Positions 31,007 to 40,707 of a stretch of DNA of 64,000 nucleotides are shown here, piece after piece. A program made the translations under genes and the position numbers. The notes beneath the pieces were generated by a model. The model had not been told where the DNA came from. It searched no databases and was given only the letters and a program-made list of their open reading frames with translations. Source of the stretch: Cellvibrio sp. PSBB023 (GTDB lineage Bacteria; Pseudomonadota; Gammaproteobacteria; Pseudomonadales; Cellvibrionaceae); contig NZ_CP019799.1 in assembly GCF_002007605.1 (NCBI RefSeq), forward strand, positions 3,884,001 through 3,948,000. The letters run 5' to 3'. Each line of letters opens with the position of its first letter. The first letter of the stretch is position 1.

Positions 31007-33685
31007 ATGAGAACAAAAATGACGTTATTGGCATCGTTAATCGGTGCAAGTTTGTTAGTAGGTTGTGGCGGTGGCGATATGCTGAGTCGTTCCGATTCAG
31101 AAACCCACAAGCTCACACCAGAGGTGGTAGTAGAAGATCCGTTGGCGGCTCGCCCCTCGGAGAATGCCCCCGTGTTGCGTACCAATGAAACCAAAATCAT
31201 GTGGACGGATGGCGAGCGTCATGTGTTACCGGTTGGCATCGAATTGGATTACGGTGCTGATTCGACTGAGCGCTTTGGTGCGGTGAGCGAAATTGCTAAG
31301 GTGTCAGCGGGTGCTATTCGCTTGGTACTGACACCGGAAACACCAGTGGCTAATCTGGAGGCGGCATTAAATCGTGCTGCTACCGAAGGTCTCTTCATTA
31401 ACCTGACACTAAACGACCCAGCGCTCTATTGTAAGGATAGCGGCGCGGAGCTATTGCGCCTGACCAAGGAAACTTGGTTTGGTAAATTTCGTCCGATCAT
31501 TGCACAGGATCAATACCAATCCATGCTGATGATCAGTATTGCGCGTGGTTGGGGGCCTAAAGAGGTTTTTGATCCTACCTCCTCTGGCTATCGCGAATAC
31601 ATGGATTACACCAAAACCCTGATCCGTGATTTCCGTAAAGCTGGGTTCAAGTTGCCACTGGTGGTCGAAGCCCCCGGTTGTGGTGAGGATTTCAATGCCT
31701 TTGACGCAAACCGCGTACGTGAATTGTTGGCGGCAGATACCGAGAAAAATCTCATTTTTGGTTTGGCTGCCAAAGGCAAAACCTATAACACCTCGACCAA
31801 AATCTCCAACGCCGTGAATGTTATTCGCGCCCAGCGTGCACCGGTGATTATCACTGAAGTGGGTGGTAGTGATGTGGTAGAGAAGGGTGCCAAAGTAGAG
31901 CAAGTGTTGGATGGCGCATTTGGCGATGTTGCGCTGTCTGTAAATCCACAATGGCAAGGGCCGGGTGATAAAATCGCTTACCTCTTTCCCTTTGCAGCGA
32001 CGCAGAATCTACAAAACACACAGCTGAGTTTTGACATCAGCTTCGACGATGCCTATCTCAACGCGGATTATCTTGCAATGGAAGGGGCAGTCTCTATGGG
32101 CTACCAGCTTTACCTGCGTGATGTGAATGATAACTATGCAAGTATCAAAGGGGATGAGGTGAAAAACGCATCCTCTGGCTGGAATAGCATTACTTACAAA
32201 ATTGGCGCGAGCATGCCTACTGCTGGTTTTGTGTCTGACGGTTTTGACATGACCCAAGTGGTAGCAGTCGGTGTGGAGATTGCTGCTCAGGACAAGCCAT
32301 CCTCAGTAGCTGGTCCTATCAAGTTTGATAACTTTAAGCTGATTGAGGGTACTGGGCCGGCAGTGGTTTATGCCAGCGATTTTAGTGCTGGTGTTGATGG
32401 GTGGAAAAACTCCCAATGGCAAGGCAAAACAGCCTCCATTGACGTGGTTGATGGTGAAGCTACAAAAGCGCTTTCACTTGTGCCGCAAGATGATCAGTTT
32501 GAAATTACACGCACTGGTTTGGTTGTAGATCTGACGCAACCATTTACGATGACCGCACGCATTTATATTCCTGCTTCCATTACCAATTTTGGTATGGGGA
32601 TTTTTGCAGCTAACTCAACCAATTGGGCTGGCGGTGGTTGGGGTGGCGCTTGGAATCTTATTCCTGGCCAGTGGAATGATTATTCCTTTACTCCTGACGA
32701 AGCGACGCTGGCGTCGTTTGCAGCTTCTGGTGGCAATGGTTTAGGTATTCAGTTTAGTCAGTTCGCAGCAGGTCAAATTAAAGGCGATGCTATTCTGATT
32801 GAAAACTTGCAGATAGTCAGTGCAGCTGGTTCTGGCGCAACGGAAACTGAATTTGGTGTTCAATACCGTTCAGACTTCAGTAGTAGTGCAGATGGCTGGG
32901 GCAATACCGCTTGGCCGGACGATAATGGTGTTCCATCGTCACCTGTGCTTACTCCCTCGAATGGCGAGCTTGTTGTGGCGTCATCAAAAGATGGTGCTGA
33001 ACGCATCAGCTTGCAAAAAAATAACCTGACGTCATTGGATTCATTGAATTTGGGCGAAGGTTTTAAAGTTACCGTGAATGTGTTTATCCCCGAGTCGCTG
33101 CGCAATACTGAGTTCAACTTTCAGATGTTCTTCCAGGATGCTAATTGGAGTCACCACAACTCACCAATCGATATGACGGGTGATGAGCTAACCTATGGCG
33201 AGTGGATGGCTATCAGTGTTGAGCCTGAGTTCCCCGAGGGCTTCGATATGACCGGAACCCCTAAATTTGTGGGCATTGATATGTTTGCGCGTAAAGGTGC
33301 AGGTGGCTTTAAAACAACAGATGAGGTCATCATTGGCAGCATTCTGTTTGAGGGGCAGGTGCCAGTAGAGCCGGAAGAAGTGGTTTTGGGCGCGGTAGAT
33401 TTTAATCGTTCACAAGACGTTATGGTTGATTTTGTTGTTGGTGCTATCACCGAAGCGCAAGCGTTGATTGTTGCTCCGGAAGTGGTAAGTGATCCATTTG
33501 GTTGGTTTGCCTCTACGTGGTTTGCGGCAAGCCCTGAAGATGCTGCTTACGATTTGGTGACCGACCTTAAAGATGCATCAACGTTAACCGAGCGTGGAGA
33601 GTTGATTACAAATACTCCCGGTGGTTTAGCTGAAATGCGCAGTCTATTGGTGCCAGAAAAGCCAGCCGATGCTGCTGCAAAATAA
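31007..33685 (+). CDS. Lipoprotein with degenerate GH5-like domain and three carbohydrate-binding-like modules
   Basis: The 892-residue protein starts at the ATG at 31007 (GGAG six bases upstream). It has a lipobox LLVGC, so it is a lipid-anchored protein. Residues about 60–310 follow the GH5 cellulase/mannanase barrel: FRKAGFKLPLVVEAPGCGED resembles the beta-5 region, and E284 in VIITEVGG sits where the nucleophile belongs. At the acid/base position, where the family has Asn-Glu, this protein has Arg180-Gly181 (ISIARGWGP). Three beta-sandwich modules follow, at about 320–450, 452–605 and 617–780; the last two open with SDFSAGVDGW and SDFSSSADGW. The C-terminal 100 residues are unrecognised. 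It is probably a surface glycan-binding partner of the receptor 53 bp upstream rather than an enzyme. Confidence 0.75.
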   Translation: MRTKMTLLASLIGASLLVGCGGGDMLSRSDSETHKLTPEVVVEDPLAARPSENAPVLRTNETKIMWTDGERHVLPVGIELDYGADSTERFGAVSEIAKVSAGAIRLVLTPETPVANLEAALNRAATEGLFINLTLNDPALYCKDSGAELLRLTKETWFGKFRPIIAQDQYQSMLMISIARGWGPKEVFDPTSSGYREYMDYTKTLIRDFRKAGFKLPLVVEAPGCGEDFNAFDANRVRELLAADTEKNLIFGLAAKGKTYNTSTKISNAVNVIRAQRAPVIITEVGGSDVVEKGAKVEQVLDGAFGDVALSVNPQWQGPGDKIAYLFPFAATQNLQNTQLSFDISFDDAYLNADYLAMEGAVSMGYQLYLRDVNDNYASIKGDEVKNASSGWNSITYKIGASMPTAGFVSDGFDMTQVVAVGVEIAAQDKPSSVAGPIKFDNFKLIEGTGPAVVYASDFSAGVDGWKNSQWQGKTASIDVVDGEATKALSLVPQDDQFEITRTGLVVDLTQPFTMTARIYIPASITNFGMGIFAANSTNWAGGGWGGAWNLIPGQWNDYSFTPDEATLASFAASGGNGLGIQFSQFAAGQIKGDAILIENLQIVSAAGSGATETEFGVQYRSDFSSSADGWGNTAWPDDNGVPSSPVLTPSNGELVVASSKDGAERISLQKNNLTSLDSLNLGEGFKVTVNVFIPESLRNTEFNFQMFFQDANWSHHNSPIDMTGDELTYGEWMAISVEPEFPEGFDMTGTPKFVGIDMFARKGAGGFKTTDEVIIGSILFEGQVPVEPEEVVLGAVDFNRSQDVMVDFVVGAITEAQALIVAPEVVSDPFGWFASTWFAASPEDAAYDLVTDLKDASTLTERGELITNTPGGLAEMRSLLVPEKPADAAAK

Positions 33686-33716
33686 TACAAGCTTATTGTG
33701 CTTGTCGTAGCTATCC

Positions 33717-33756
33717 AAAAAAGCTTGGGCGATTTATTTGCCCAAGCTTTTTTTAT
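33717..33756 (+). terminator. Rho-independent terminator after the lipoprotein gene
   Basis: AAAAAAGCTTGGGC pairs with GCCCAAGCTTTTTTT. It ends the receptor–lipoprotein unit. Confidence 0.92.
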
Positions 33757-34158
33757 TTGTATGGGCATAGATTTGAGTCTTGTGAAGTTTTAATGTAAAT
33801 GCTATTTGACTCTCGACCCTGTAATTCCACAGTAACAACCCCTCGATCTGTTCGGGACTTGCTGCGATTGGCAGTTTGGTGAAGATTATTTTCAAATACG
33901 TATAAGGCTTCATGAATTCACCTTGAATTTATTTTGCTTGTAGCTAGCTCTCAAGCGCACAGGCATCCCGCTTGATATTGCAAATAAAGTCATTCGCGAA
34001 CCATTGTGGTTATAGTTGCTGTTGCATTAAAGAAATTTAGTCACTGTCGTATCAACAAGATTATGCAAAACGTGGCAAGGCTGCTTGGTGTGTAGGTCTT
34101 ACTGAAATGTTTTGTGCTAAATGACTGTGGTGGGTATGTGAAATTGAGGTGCAATAAA
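33757..34158. other. Intergenic stretch without recognised features
   Basis: About 400 bp lie between two convergent terminators. I see no open frame with a ribosome site, no RNA gene and no repeat here. Composition is AT-rich. Confidence 0.6.
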
Positions 34159-34184
34159 AAAGCCCCGAGGTTAGTCGGGGCTTT
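34159..34184 (-). terminator. Rho-independent terminator of the Ig-like lipoprotein gene
   Basis: AAAGCCCCGA pairs with TCGGGGCTTT around GGTTAG. Read on the minus strand it is followed by a T run and lies 17 bp after the stop of the large lipoprotein gene. Confidence 0.88.
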
Positions 34185-34200
34185 AGTGAGGTGCCAGGAG

Positions 34201-37200
34201 TTAGATTGCAGTAACTATAGTTGTGTAGGCTTTCTTGGCGCCATTTGGTGTTATTACTTCAATTTGGAACTGTCCAGATGCCGGTGTTCCTGAATCCCCT
34301 TTAACAACTACATCAAAAGTTGTTGGCCCAAGAATGTTAAGTGGCACGATAACTTCTGTTGGGCTTAATGTAGCAGATGCGCCTTCCAGATTGTCTGTAA
34401 TTAACGTTACTTCAGTGCCGCCAGGCAGGCTGTTACCGTTTGCATCAACTAGTATCACTGTAAAAGTTTCTATTTGGTTGGCTGCAACAACAACATTTGC
34501 TGGCTGGCCAATTAATCGATTGCCTACAGAAGCTGCTTCGCTACGCCCCAGTACTAGGGTCAAATCTTGACGTACAGTAACGCTGTTGCGAGTACAGGTT
34601 GCTCCAGTAGCTGGGCACAGGGCTCCATCATAAATGCCGTTACCTTCTGTTCTCAGGCCATCTTTGATTAATGTGTTATTTGGGCCAAAAACGTCAACAA
34701 ATACTTCACCAAGATCATAAAGACCATTTTGATTGCCGTCTAAGTAAGCTTCCCCCAAATCATCACAGGAGTCTGTCGGATCAACCAGCGTTGGTGTTGG
34801 GGCATTGAGGTTGCAACTAGTACCGCTGGTAGAGAATATGTCGCCAGCATCGTAGATGCCATTGCTATTGGCATCAATAAAGCTCTCGTTGCCTAATGCG
34901 GTGGCCAAAATAGTGACTCTACCTGTTGCAGGTCTGGGGCTTTGATTGCGCCATTTTACGGTACATGCGCTAGCCTCATTCGTTGTACAGGAGCTCTGGA
35001 TGGATCCTCCTGATGTGGTAAAGCTCACTGAAGTCCCTTCAGGTACGGGGTTGTTAAATGCGTCGGCCATGCGAATAGTTACGTCGACTTCAAAACCTTC
35101 GGTGTAAACGGGAGGGTTATATTGCGATGCAGAAATCGACATGCTGTCCTGATCTGGAATGCCCGTTGACACAACTAGCCCAGAGGATTGTGTAGAGATT
35201 GTATCTCCATTAGATGTTTCAGTGGATGCTGTTACGCGAACAGTAGTTGTAATAGTGCCAGCTTGAACGCGAGCTACTACAGTGCCATTTATAGCGCTGA
35301 TAGCACTGACTTGCTGTGTGCATGTGCCTCCACTTGCCAAGCAAACCCCACCGACGTTATTGTTTAGGGTCAATGTTACTGGAACGCCTGCAAGTGGAAG
35401 TCCATCTGGTCCATTGATGATAAATACTACATTAGAGGTTTCTTGTCCTCCGGCTCCTTTGAGGCTAATTTGTCCTGGGGTTGCACTATCAAACACAATA
35501 TTTTGTGCAGAGACCTCAGTAATTGTCAGGGTTGTTGTTGCAGTGCTAACGATAAGGCTGGGTAGGGTAGATGTTGCAGTGACTTCATCGGTCCCCATAC
35601 ATCCGGCGGCGGTATAGATAACTGTGGCGCGGCCAGTTTGAGTGGTGATGCTAGTGATTTCTTCGCCGCTTCCGTTGGTAAGCTTGGCTGTTCCTGCACG
35701 GATACATGCAGAGGTAAATGCAACCTCGGCGCTTCCTGTGGTCAGGTTGCCGTCGCCATCAACAAGGTTGACAGACAAGCTTGTAGTTCCGCTTGGCGGT
35801 AATACTGCATCGCCAATTCCTACATCAATTTTACCTGCGGTAAAGGCTTGACTTAAGCCTTTACCGATATAGCGTGCCGCAGTGTTCTCCAATGGTTTTT
35901 GCACCAAGCGAGTGCTGAAGCTATAAGCTGGTCCTTTGGGCGAGGTAATAACAATGTTGAAGCTGCCCGTTGGGCGTTTGGTTTCGCTTGCTTTGAGTGT
36001 GACAGTAAACGTTGTTGGGTTCAGTGTGCTTGGAACGGCACCGCTCATGCTTTGATTAATGGTCACATCGCTGGCAGTGCTGGTATTGAGTGATACCGTC
36101 GTGCCTACTGGCATTGCATTACCGTTAATATCGGCAAGTGTCACATTGAATGAGGTTGTTTCATTGGCGCCCATCTCAATAAACTCTGGCTGCCCTAACA
36201 GGCGGCCATTTTGGGTCATAGGGCGTTCGCTTGACATGGAGAGAATAATGTCCTGACGAATATTGACGGGTGACTTGGTGCATCCTTCGCCTTCTACTGC
36301 ACATAGGACGCCGTTATAGATTCCGTTTTCGGTGTCATGGCGACCGTTGATATTGAAGTCAACTATTTTTTCACCAGCGTTATATTCGCCGTCTTCGTTG
36401 GCATCAAGGTAGGCTTCTCCCAAGTCGTCGCAAGGCTCATCATTACCGCCTGGTGTTGCCTCGGCTGTTGAAAGTGGAACGTTTGGATTGCAGTTGCCAC
36501 CATTATTAAAGGTATTAAAAATATCCTTACCAAATGTGTACACACCATCACCATCAACATCTTCGAAGCTCTCATTGCCCACTGTTGTGGCCAAGATGGT
36601 TACCCGTCCATTTGAGGGTCTTGGAGTTGTACTTTTCCAGGTCACTACACAGGTGCCGTTAGTGGTTGTGCAGTTAGGGTCTATGGTGCCACCCTCAGTA
36701 ATAAACTGAACGGATGTGCCATCTGGCGGAGGGTTGTTATCTGCATCGGCGAGATAAACAGAGATACTGACGGTTTCGCCATTGTAATCCCAGCCTGGCG
36801 GATTAAAGCGTGAGGCAGAGATGGACATACTGTTTTGATCCGGCATGCCTGTGCCGATAGAGAGTTTATTTGAGCGAGCTGTTACGCCAGAAGTTGTTTC
36901 TGTGGCGATTATTTCAACAGCAGTTGGAATTGTTCCTGCTTGCACTACTGTGGATGCATGGCCGGTGCTGTCAGTTGTTGCTGAGGCGGCGGTCAATGCA
37001 ATTCCGCCTACCTGTGTGCTCAGCGCAAAGTTGAGCGGAATATTCTTGATAGGTGCACCGGCATTACCTAATACCAAAAAGCGTACTACGGAGGTTTGTG
37101 CGCCACCGCTATCTTTAAGGAAGATTTTATCTGGCGTAGCGTCAACAAAGCGAATGGATTGAACTGTATCTTGCGCTACCACAATGGTAACGCGCGCTAC

Positions 37201-37698
37201 CTTGGCGGTTGTACCAATTACAGCTGTTGCTGTTACTTCGTCGTTGCCAACACAGCCTTTGGCGGTATAGGTGATTCTGGCTTGGCCTATATCGGTAGAT
37301 ACTTTATTTGTGGTGGTTGCACCGGATGTCAGTGTGGCTTCACCTGCGGCTAAACAGCGCGAGTTGAAGGTCACTTCGATGGGGGCGGTGACAAGTGTGT
37401 TGGTGCTGCTGACAATGCTTACCGACAGGTTTGTTGCAGCACCTGCTGCCAACTCAGCTGTGGTGTGGCTGGTGGCGATTTCGCCGGAAACAAAGGTGCT
37501 TCCATCTCCTCGCCCAATATCAGCAGGTGAGACGGTATCAATGCTACTGGCTGCGCCTGAACTCAATTGTCCTGCACTGCTAGTGGCGGAAGAGCTTGGT
37601 CTTGGATCTAGCGGGGAGCTGCCGCCGCCGCCGCAGGCGGAAAGTAACAGGCTTAGAAACGCTGCACTGACGATCGTCGTTGTTTTTAGGGTTTGCAT
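34201..37698 (-). CDS. Large lipoprotein with duplicated Ig-like and calcium-loop modules
   Basis: The 1165-residue protein has a lipobox (LSLLLSACGGGG) followed by a Ser/Pro-rich linker. The rest is two homologous halves with a period of about 555 residues. Each half has bacterial Ig-like (Big-type) strands (DEVTATA, GRVTILATxxGNESF, MPDQNSMSISAS and IPDQDSMSISAS). Each then has a Cys-containing segment with calcium-loop motifs: DVDGDGVYTFGKD (about 378) and DANEDGEYNAGE (about 433) in the first, DANSNGIYDAGD (about 939) and DGNQNGLYDLGE (about 984) in the second. CDDLGEAYLD occurs in both. A cell-surface adhesin or matrix role is likely for this build, but no ligand is known. The ATG follows AGGAAGA. 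It stands alone with its own terminator. Confidence 0.8.
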   Translation of the reverse strand: MQTLKTTTIVSAAFLSLLLSACGGGGSSPLDPRPSSSATSSAGQLSSGAASSIDTVSPADIGRGDGSTFVSGEIATSHTTAELAAGAATNLSVSIVSSTNTLVTAPIEVTFNSRCLAAGEATLTSGATTTNKVSTDIGQARITYTAKGCVGNDEVTATAVIGTTAKVARVTIVVAQDTVQSIRFVDATPDKIFLKDSGGAQTSVVRFLVLGNAGAPIKNIPLNFALSTQVGGIALTAASATTDSTGHASTVVQAGTIPTAVEIIATETTSGVTARSNKLSIGTGMPDQNSMSISASRFNPPGWDYNGETVSISVYLADADNNPPPDGTSVQFITEGGTIDPNCTTTNGTCVVTWKSTTPRPSNGRVTILATTVGNESFEDVDGDGVYTFGKDIFNTFNNGGNCNPNVPLSTAEATPGGNDEPCDDLGEAYLDANEDGEYNAGEKIVDFNINGRHDTENGIYNGVLCAVEGEGCTKSPVNIRQDIILSMSSERPMTQNGRLLGQPEFIEMGANETTSFNVTLADINGNAMPVGTTVSLNTSTASDVTINQSMSGAVPSTLNPTTFTVTLKASETKRPTGSFNIVITSPKGPAYSFSTRLVQKPLENTAARYIGKGLSQAFTAGKIDVGIGDAVLPPSGTTSLSVNLVDGDGNLTTGSAEVAFTSACIRAGTAKLTNGSGEEITSITTQTGRATVIYTAAGCMGTDEVTATSTLPSLIVSTATTTLTITEVSAQNIVFDSATPGQISLKGAGGQETSNVVFIINGPDGLPLAGVPVTLTLNNNVGGVCLASGGTCTQQVSAISAINGTVVARVQAGTITTTVRVTASTETSNGDTISTQSSGLVVSTGIPDQDSMSISASQYNPPVYTEGFEVDVTIRMADAFNNPVPEGTSVSFTTSGGSIQSSCTTNEASACTVKWRNQSPRPATGRVTILATALGNESFIDANSNGIYDAGDIFSTSGTSCNLNAPTPTLVDPTDSCDDLGEAYLDGNQNGLYDLGEVFVDVFGPNNTLIKDGLRTEGNGIYDGALCPATGATCTRNSVTVRQDLTLVLGRSEAASVGNRLIGQPANVVVAANQIETFTVILVDANGNSLPGGTEVTLITDNLEGASATLSPTEVIVPLNILGPTTFDVVVKGDSGTPASGQFQIEVITPNGAKKAYTTIVTAI

Positions 37699-38043
37699 GG
37701 TGTCTTCCTAGGTTACCGACCGCGCTGGATTGCAGTTCAGGCGGATGCAGGTAGTGAATTCAATGATATAAATGGCATAAACAATCAGCGCTAAGCTCTT
37801 GAGCCTATTGACACTTATCGCCACAGCTTACGTTAGCCTATATCCCTATAATGATAAAGTCCCGCATGTTCAAAAAATGGGCTGGCTGGCGCATATATCC
37901 TGATATTTGTGCGTTTCTTAGCATTTTGCGGAGGTTATATTGCTTGCCGCCAAGCATTTTGTTCCTAGTGCCTTTTTATTTCTGTGAGTTGGTCGCACAA
38001 GGCTTATAATCGCGCCACTTTATTTTGTCTGATGAGCCATATC
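37699..38043. other. Divergent intergenic region between the lipoprotein and methyltransferase genes
   Basis: This 345-bp gap must hold promoters for both divergent genes. A TATAAT at 38005–38010 is a possible -10 box for the rightward gene, but no good -35 is correctly spaced. An isolated TTGACA at 37808 and a TATAAT at 37847 are too far apart to form one promoter. Confidence 0.4.
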
Positions 38044-39237
38044 ATGAATTTGCCTGTTCTTATATTGAAGCCCCAAGCGGATCGCCGGTTGAAACTGGGT
38101 CATTTGTGGATTTATAGCAACGAAGTGGATGTTGAGAAAACGCCGCTCAAAGCCTTTGCGATGGGGGAGCAGGCACTGGTGACTACATCGGGCGGCAAGT
38201 CCTTGGGGATTGCATTGATCAATCCGAATGGACTGATTTGTGGGCGCTTGGTGAGTCGCGATGAAAAGTACCCGCTGAATAAATCCCTGTTGGTGCACCG
38301 TATCAAGCAATCATTGGCGTTGCGTGAATTGGCATTTGCCGAACCTTATTACCGCTTGATATACGGCGACGCCGATTTGTTGCCAGGATTGGTGGTTGAC
38401 CGTTTTGGCGATTATCTGGTGGTGCAGATTGCCGGTGCCGGCATGGAGTTGGTAAAGGATGAGATAGTTGAAGCGCTGGTACAGGTGCTGAAGCCGCAGG
38501 GGATTTTGCTGAGCAATGAGCACAGTGCACGCAGCCTGGAAGGTTTGTCGGAATATACCGAGGTTGCCTACGGCGAGGTGCCTGAGTCGGTTGAATTGGT
38601 AGAAAACGGTACGCGTTTTATGGCGCCGGTGCGCGGCGGTCAAAAAACCGGTTGGTTTTACGATCACCGTATGAACCGTGCGCTGCTGCAGCAGTATGTG
38701 CAGGGCAAGCGTGTGCTGGATGTGTTTTCCTATATTGGCGGTTGGGGTGTGCAGGCTGCTGTGGCAGGGGCGAGCGAAGTCTTCTGTGTGGATGCATCCG
38801 AAGCGGCCACTGATGCGGTGTTGGAAAATGCCCAGTTGAATGGCGTCGCTGATAAGGTGGCCGCTATTCAGGGCAAGGCGATTGATGTGCTGAAAGAACT
38901 TATCGCTTCCGAGGAGCGCTTTGATGTGGTGGTGCTTGATCCTCCGGCCTTTATTAAGAAGCGCAAGGATCAAAAAGCCGGTGAGGCTGCCTATCGCCAT
39001 ATTAATGAGTTGGGTATGCGCCTGCTGGGGCGCGATGGCTTGCTGGTGTCGGCTTCCTGCTCAATGCATTTGGGTAAAGATACGCTACTGGAAATCGTGC
39101 GTGCGTCAGGTCGTCATCTTGATCGTCACGTGCAGATTATTGGTCAGGGCGGCCAAGGGCCGGACCACCCCATTCACCCAGCCATTCCCGAAACCGATTA
39201 CCTCAAGGCTGTGTTTGCCCGGGTTTATCTCGCTTAA
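38044..39237 (+). CDS. rlmI: RlmI-like 23S rRNA (cytosine-C5) methyltransferase
   Basis: The 397-residue protein has an N-terminal PUA-type domain (ILKPQADRRLKLGHLWIYSNEV, GLICGRLVS). A SAM-dependent methyltransferase fold follows: VLDVFSYIGGWGVQAA is motif I, DPPAFIKKRKDQKAGEAAY is motif IV, and SASCSMHL supplies the Cys. This matches E. coli RlmI, which makes m5C1962 in 23S rRNA, in length and motifs. Upstream in-frame codons reach back to 37984, but GATGAG is well placed only for the ATG at 38044. The gene stands between the divergent lipoprotein and the convergent HAD hydrolase. Confidence 0.85.
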   Translation: MNLPVLILKPQADRRLKLGHLWIYSNEVDVEKTPLKAFAMGEQALVTTSGGKSLGIALINPNGLICGRLVSRDEKYPLNKSLLVHRIKQSLALRELAFAEPYYRLIYGDADLLPGLVVDRFGDYLVVQIAGAGMELVKDEIVEALVQVLKPQGILLSNEHSARSLEGLSEYTEVAYGEVPESVELVENGTRFMAPVRGGQKTGWFYDHRMNRALLQQYVQGKRVLDVFSYIGGWGVQAAVAGASEVFCVDASEAATDAVLENAQLNGVADKVAAIQGKAIDVLKELIASEERFDVVVLDPPAFIKKRKDQKAGEAAYRHINELGMRLLGRDGLLVSASCSMHLGKDTLLEIVRASGRHLDRHVQIIGQGGQGPDHPIHPAIPETDYLKAVFARVYLA

Positions 39238-39260
39238 TCTTTTCTCTGATCAAACCTGCG

Positions 39261-39917
39261 CTAGTCGCGCAGGCTGATGATGTTCCAGTTGCGCTCATTA
39301 GCGATAGCACTGAGGCGCTCATCCGGGTCTACGGCTACCGGGTTGTCCACCAGCTCCAGCAGCGGAAGGTCGTTGATGGAGTCGCTATAAAAGTAAGCGC
39401 CGGTGAGTGAGTGATGGTGGTGTTTGAGCCATTCTTGCAGGTTGGTGATCTTGCCCGCTTGAAAACAGGGTGTGCCGGTAAAGTTGCCGGTATGGCGACC
39501 CTCAATCACTTCCGGATCGGTTGCCAGTATGTCATCGACCCCCAGGCGTTGGGCGATTGGGCGTGTAATGAAGCCATTGGTGGCTGTGATAATTAGCAGG
39601 TGATCGCCCTGTTCGCGATGTTGGCGCAACAGTGCTTCTGCTTTGGGGAGCATCAAAGGCTCGACGTGTTTTTGCATAAACTCTGCGTGAAGTGCGCGCA
39701 GCTCGTCTTGCGTGAAGTGCGTAAGTGGCGCCAATGAAAACGTCAGATAGGCGCGTATATCCAGCGTTCCGTTTTTGTAATCCTGATAGAAGCGTTCATT
39801 GGCGATGCGATAGACCTCGGCATCAACCAATTGCTTCTCTACCAAAAAGACGCCCCAGCTGTAATCGCTGTCGCCTGCAATCAGGGTGTTGTCGAGATCA
39901 AAAATAGCCAGTGCCAC
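39261..39917 (-). CDS. HAD-superfamily (subclass IB) phosphatase
   Basis: The 218-residue protein starts at a GTG (39917) with GAGG nine bases upstream. Longer frames to 40025 add a tail unlike the family. HAD motifs are clear: FDLDNTLIAGDSDYSW (nucleophile DxD), LLIITATNGF, FQAGKI (Lys) and YSDSINDLPLLELV. It belongs to the SerB-like IB group, whose members dephosphorylate small metabolites. In Pseudomonas a similar HAD gene lies divergent from rppH–ptsP, as here. The substrate is unknown. Confidence 0.87.
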   Translation of the reverse strand: MALAIFDLDNTLIAGDSDYSWGVFLVEKQLVDAEVYRIANERFYQDYKNGTLDIRAYLTFSLAPLTHFTQDELRALHAEFMQKHVEPLMLPKAEALLRQHREQGDHLLIITATNGFITRPIAQRLGVDDILATDPEVIEGRHTGNFTGTPCFQAGKITNLQEWLKHHHHSLTGAYFYSDSINDLPLLELVDNPVAVDPDERLSAIANERNWNIISLRD

Positions 39918-40165
39918 AGCGAAAATCCTCATATCAATCAGTGCGAAGCTTGCATCGGCAGCAAAGGCGATCAAGCGGGGCGCTAGAATAGCGGCACAGC
40001 GTGGTGTGCTCAATGCCAAAACCATTTCACCGATTCAGGGTTGCGGCTTTGGGTAGGCCTGATATAGTGCGGAAAACGCTGTTTTGTGGAACATGGCTGC
40101 CGCTTCTGTGTGCGCTTGGTCGGATGTTACACCAGCAAAACCTTTTTATATGGATGATTCCCCCC

Positions 40166-40669
40166 GTGATAGATTCCGACGGATTTCGCCCCAATGTGGG
40201 CATCATTCTGACCAACGATCAGGGCCAGTTGCTGTGGGCCCGCCGCGTGGGCGGCCACGATGCATGGCAGTTTCCCCAAGGTGGCATTAACCCCAATGAA
40301 ACCCCCGAGCAGGCGCTTTATCGCGAGCTTCACGAAGAGGTGGGCCTGCGCCGCGAGGATGTTGAAATCCTGGCTTGTACGCGCGGCTGGTTGCGCTATC
40401 GCTTACCGCACCGCTTGGTGCGACACAATTCTGTGCCACTGTGCGTCGGCCAAAAACAAAAATGGTTTTTGTTGCGCTTGCGCAGCGACGACAACAAGGT
40501 CAGTCTGAACAACGGTGGGCGCGCCGAGTTTGATGACTGGCGCTGGGTTAGTTATTGGTATCCCTTGGGTAAAGTGGTCTCTTTTAAACGCGATGTTTAC
40601 CGCAGAGCCCTTAAAGAACTGTCATTATTCCATTCGCTTCATGAAGATCGCCGCAATCGCGCGCGCTAA
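40166..40669 (+). CDS. rppH: RNA pyrophosphohydrolase RppH
   Basis: The Nudix protein removes pyrophosphate from the 5' end of triphosphorylated mRNA and so triggers decay. The GTG start gives [14 protein letters not shown], which lines up with the usual RppH start and yields 167 residues. An ATG four codons earlier (40154) is an alternative, and the frame reaching back to 40001 is too long. The Nudix box [22 protein letters not shown] is complete, and [10 protein letters not shown] and [10 protein letters not shown] are family motifs. ptsP starts 38 bp downstream, the same order as in E. coli and Pseudomonas. Confidence 0.93.
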   Translation: MIDSDGFRPNVGIILTNDQGQLLWARRVGGHDAWQFPQGGINPNETPEQALYRELHEEVGLRREDVEILACTRGWLRYRLPHRLVRHNSVPLCVGQKQKWFLLRLRSDDNKVSLNNGGRAEFDDWRWVSYWYPLGKVVSFKRDVYRRALKELSLFHSLHEDRRNRAR

Positions 40670-40707
40670 CCCGAATCACCTTTTACCAGGTTCAACCCAG
40701 ACTCTTT

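Noticed and set aside
38311..39000. 229-residue open frame on the minus strand
   Set aside because: It is antisense to the RlmI-like methyltransferase, which has clear motifs; the frame is a codon-bias shadow.
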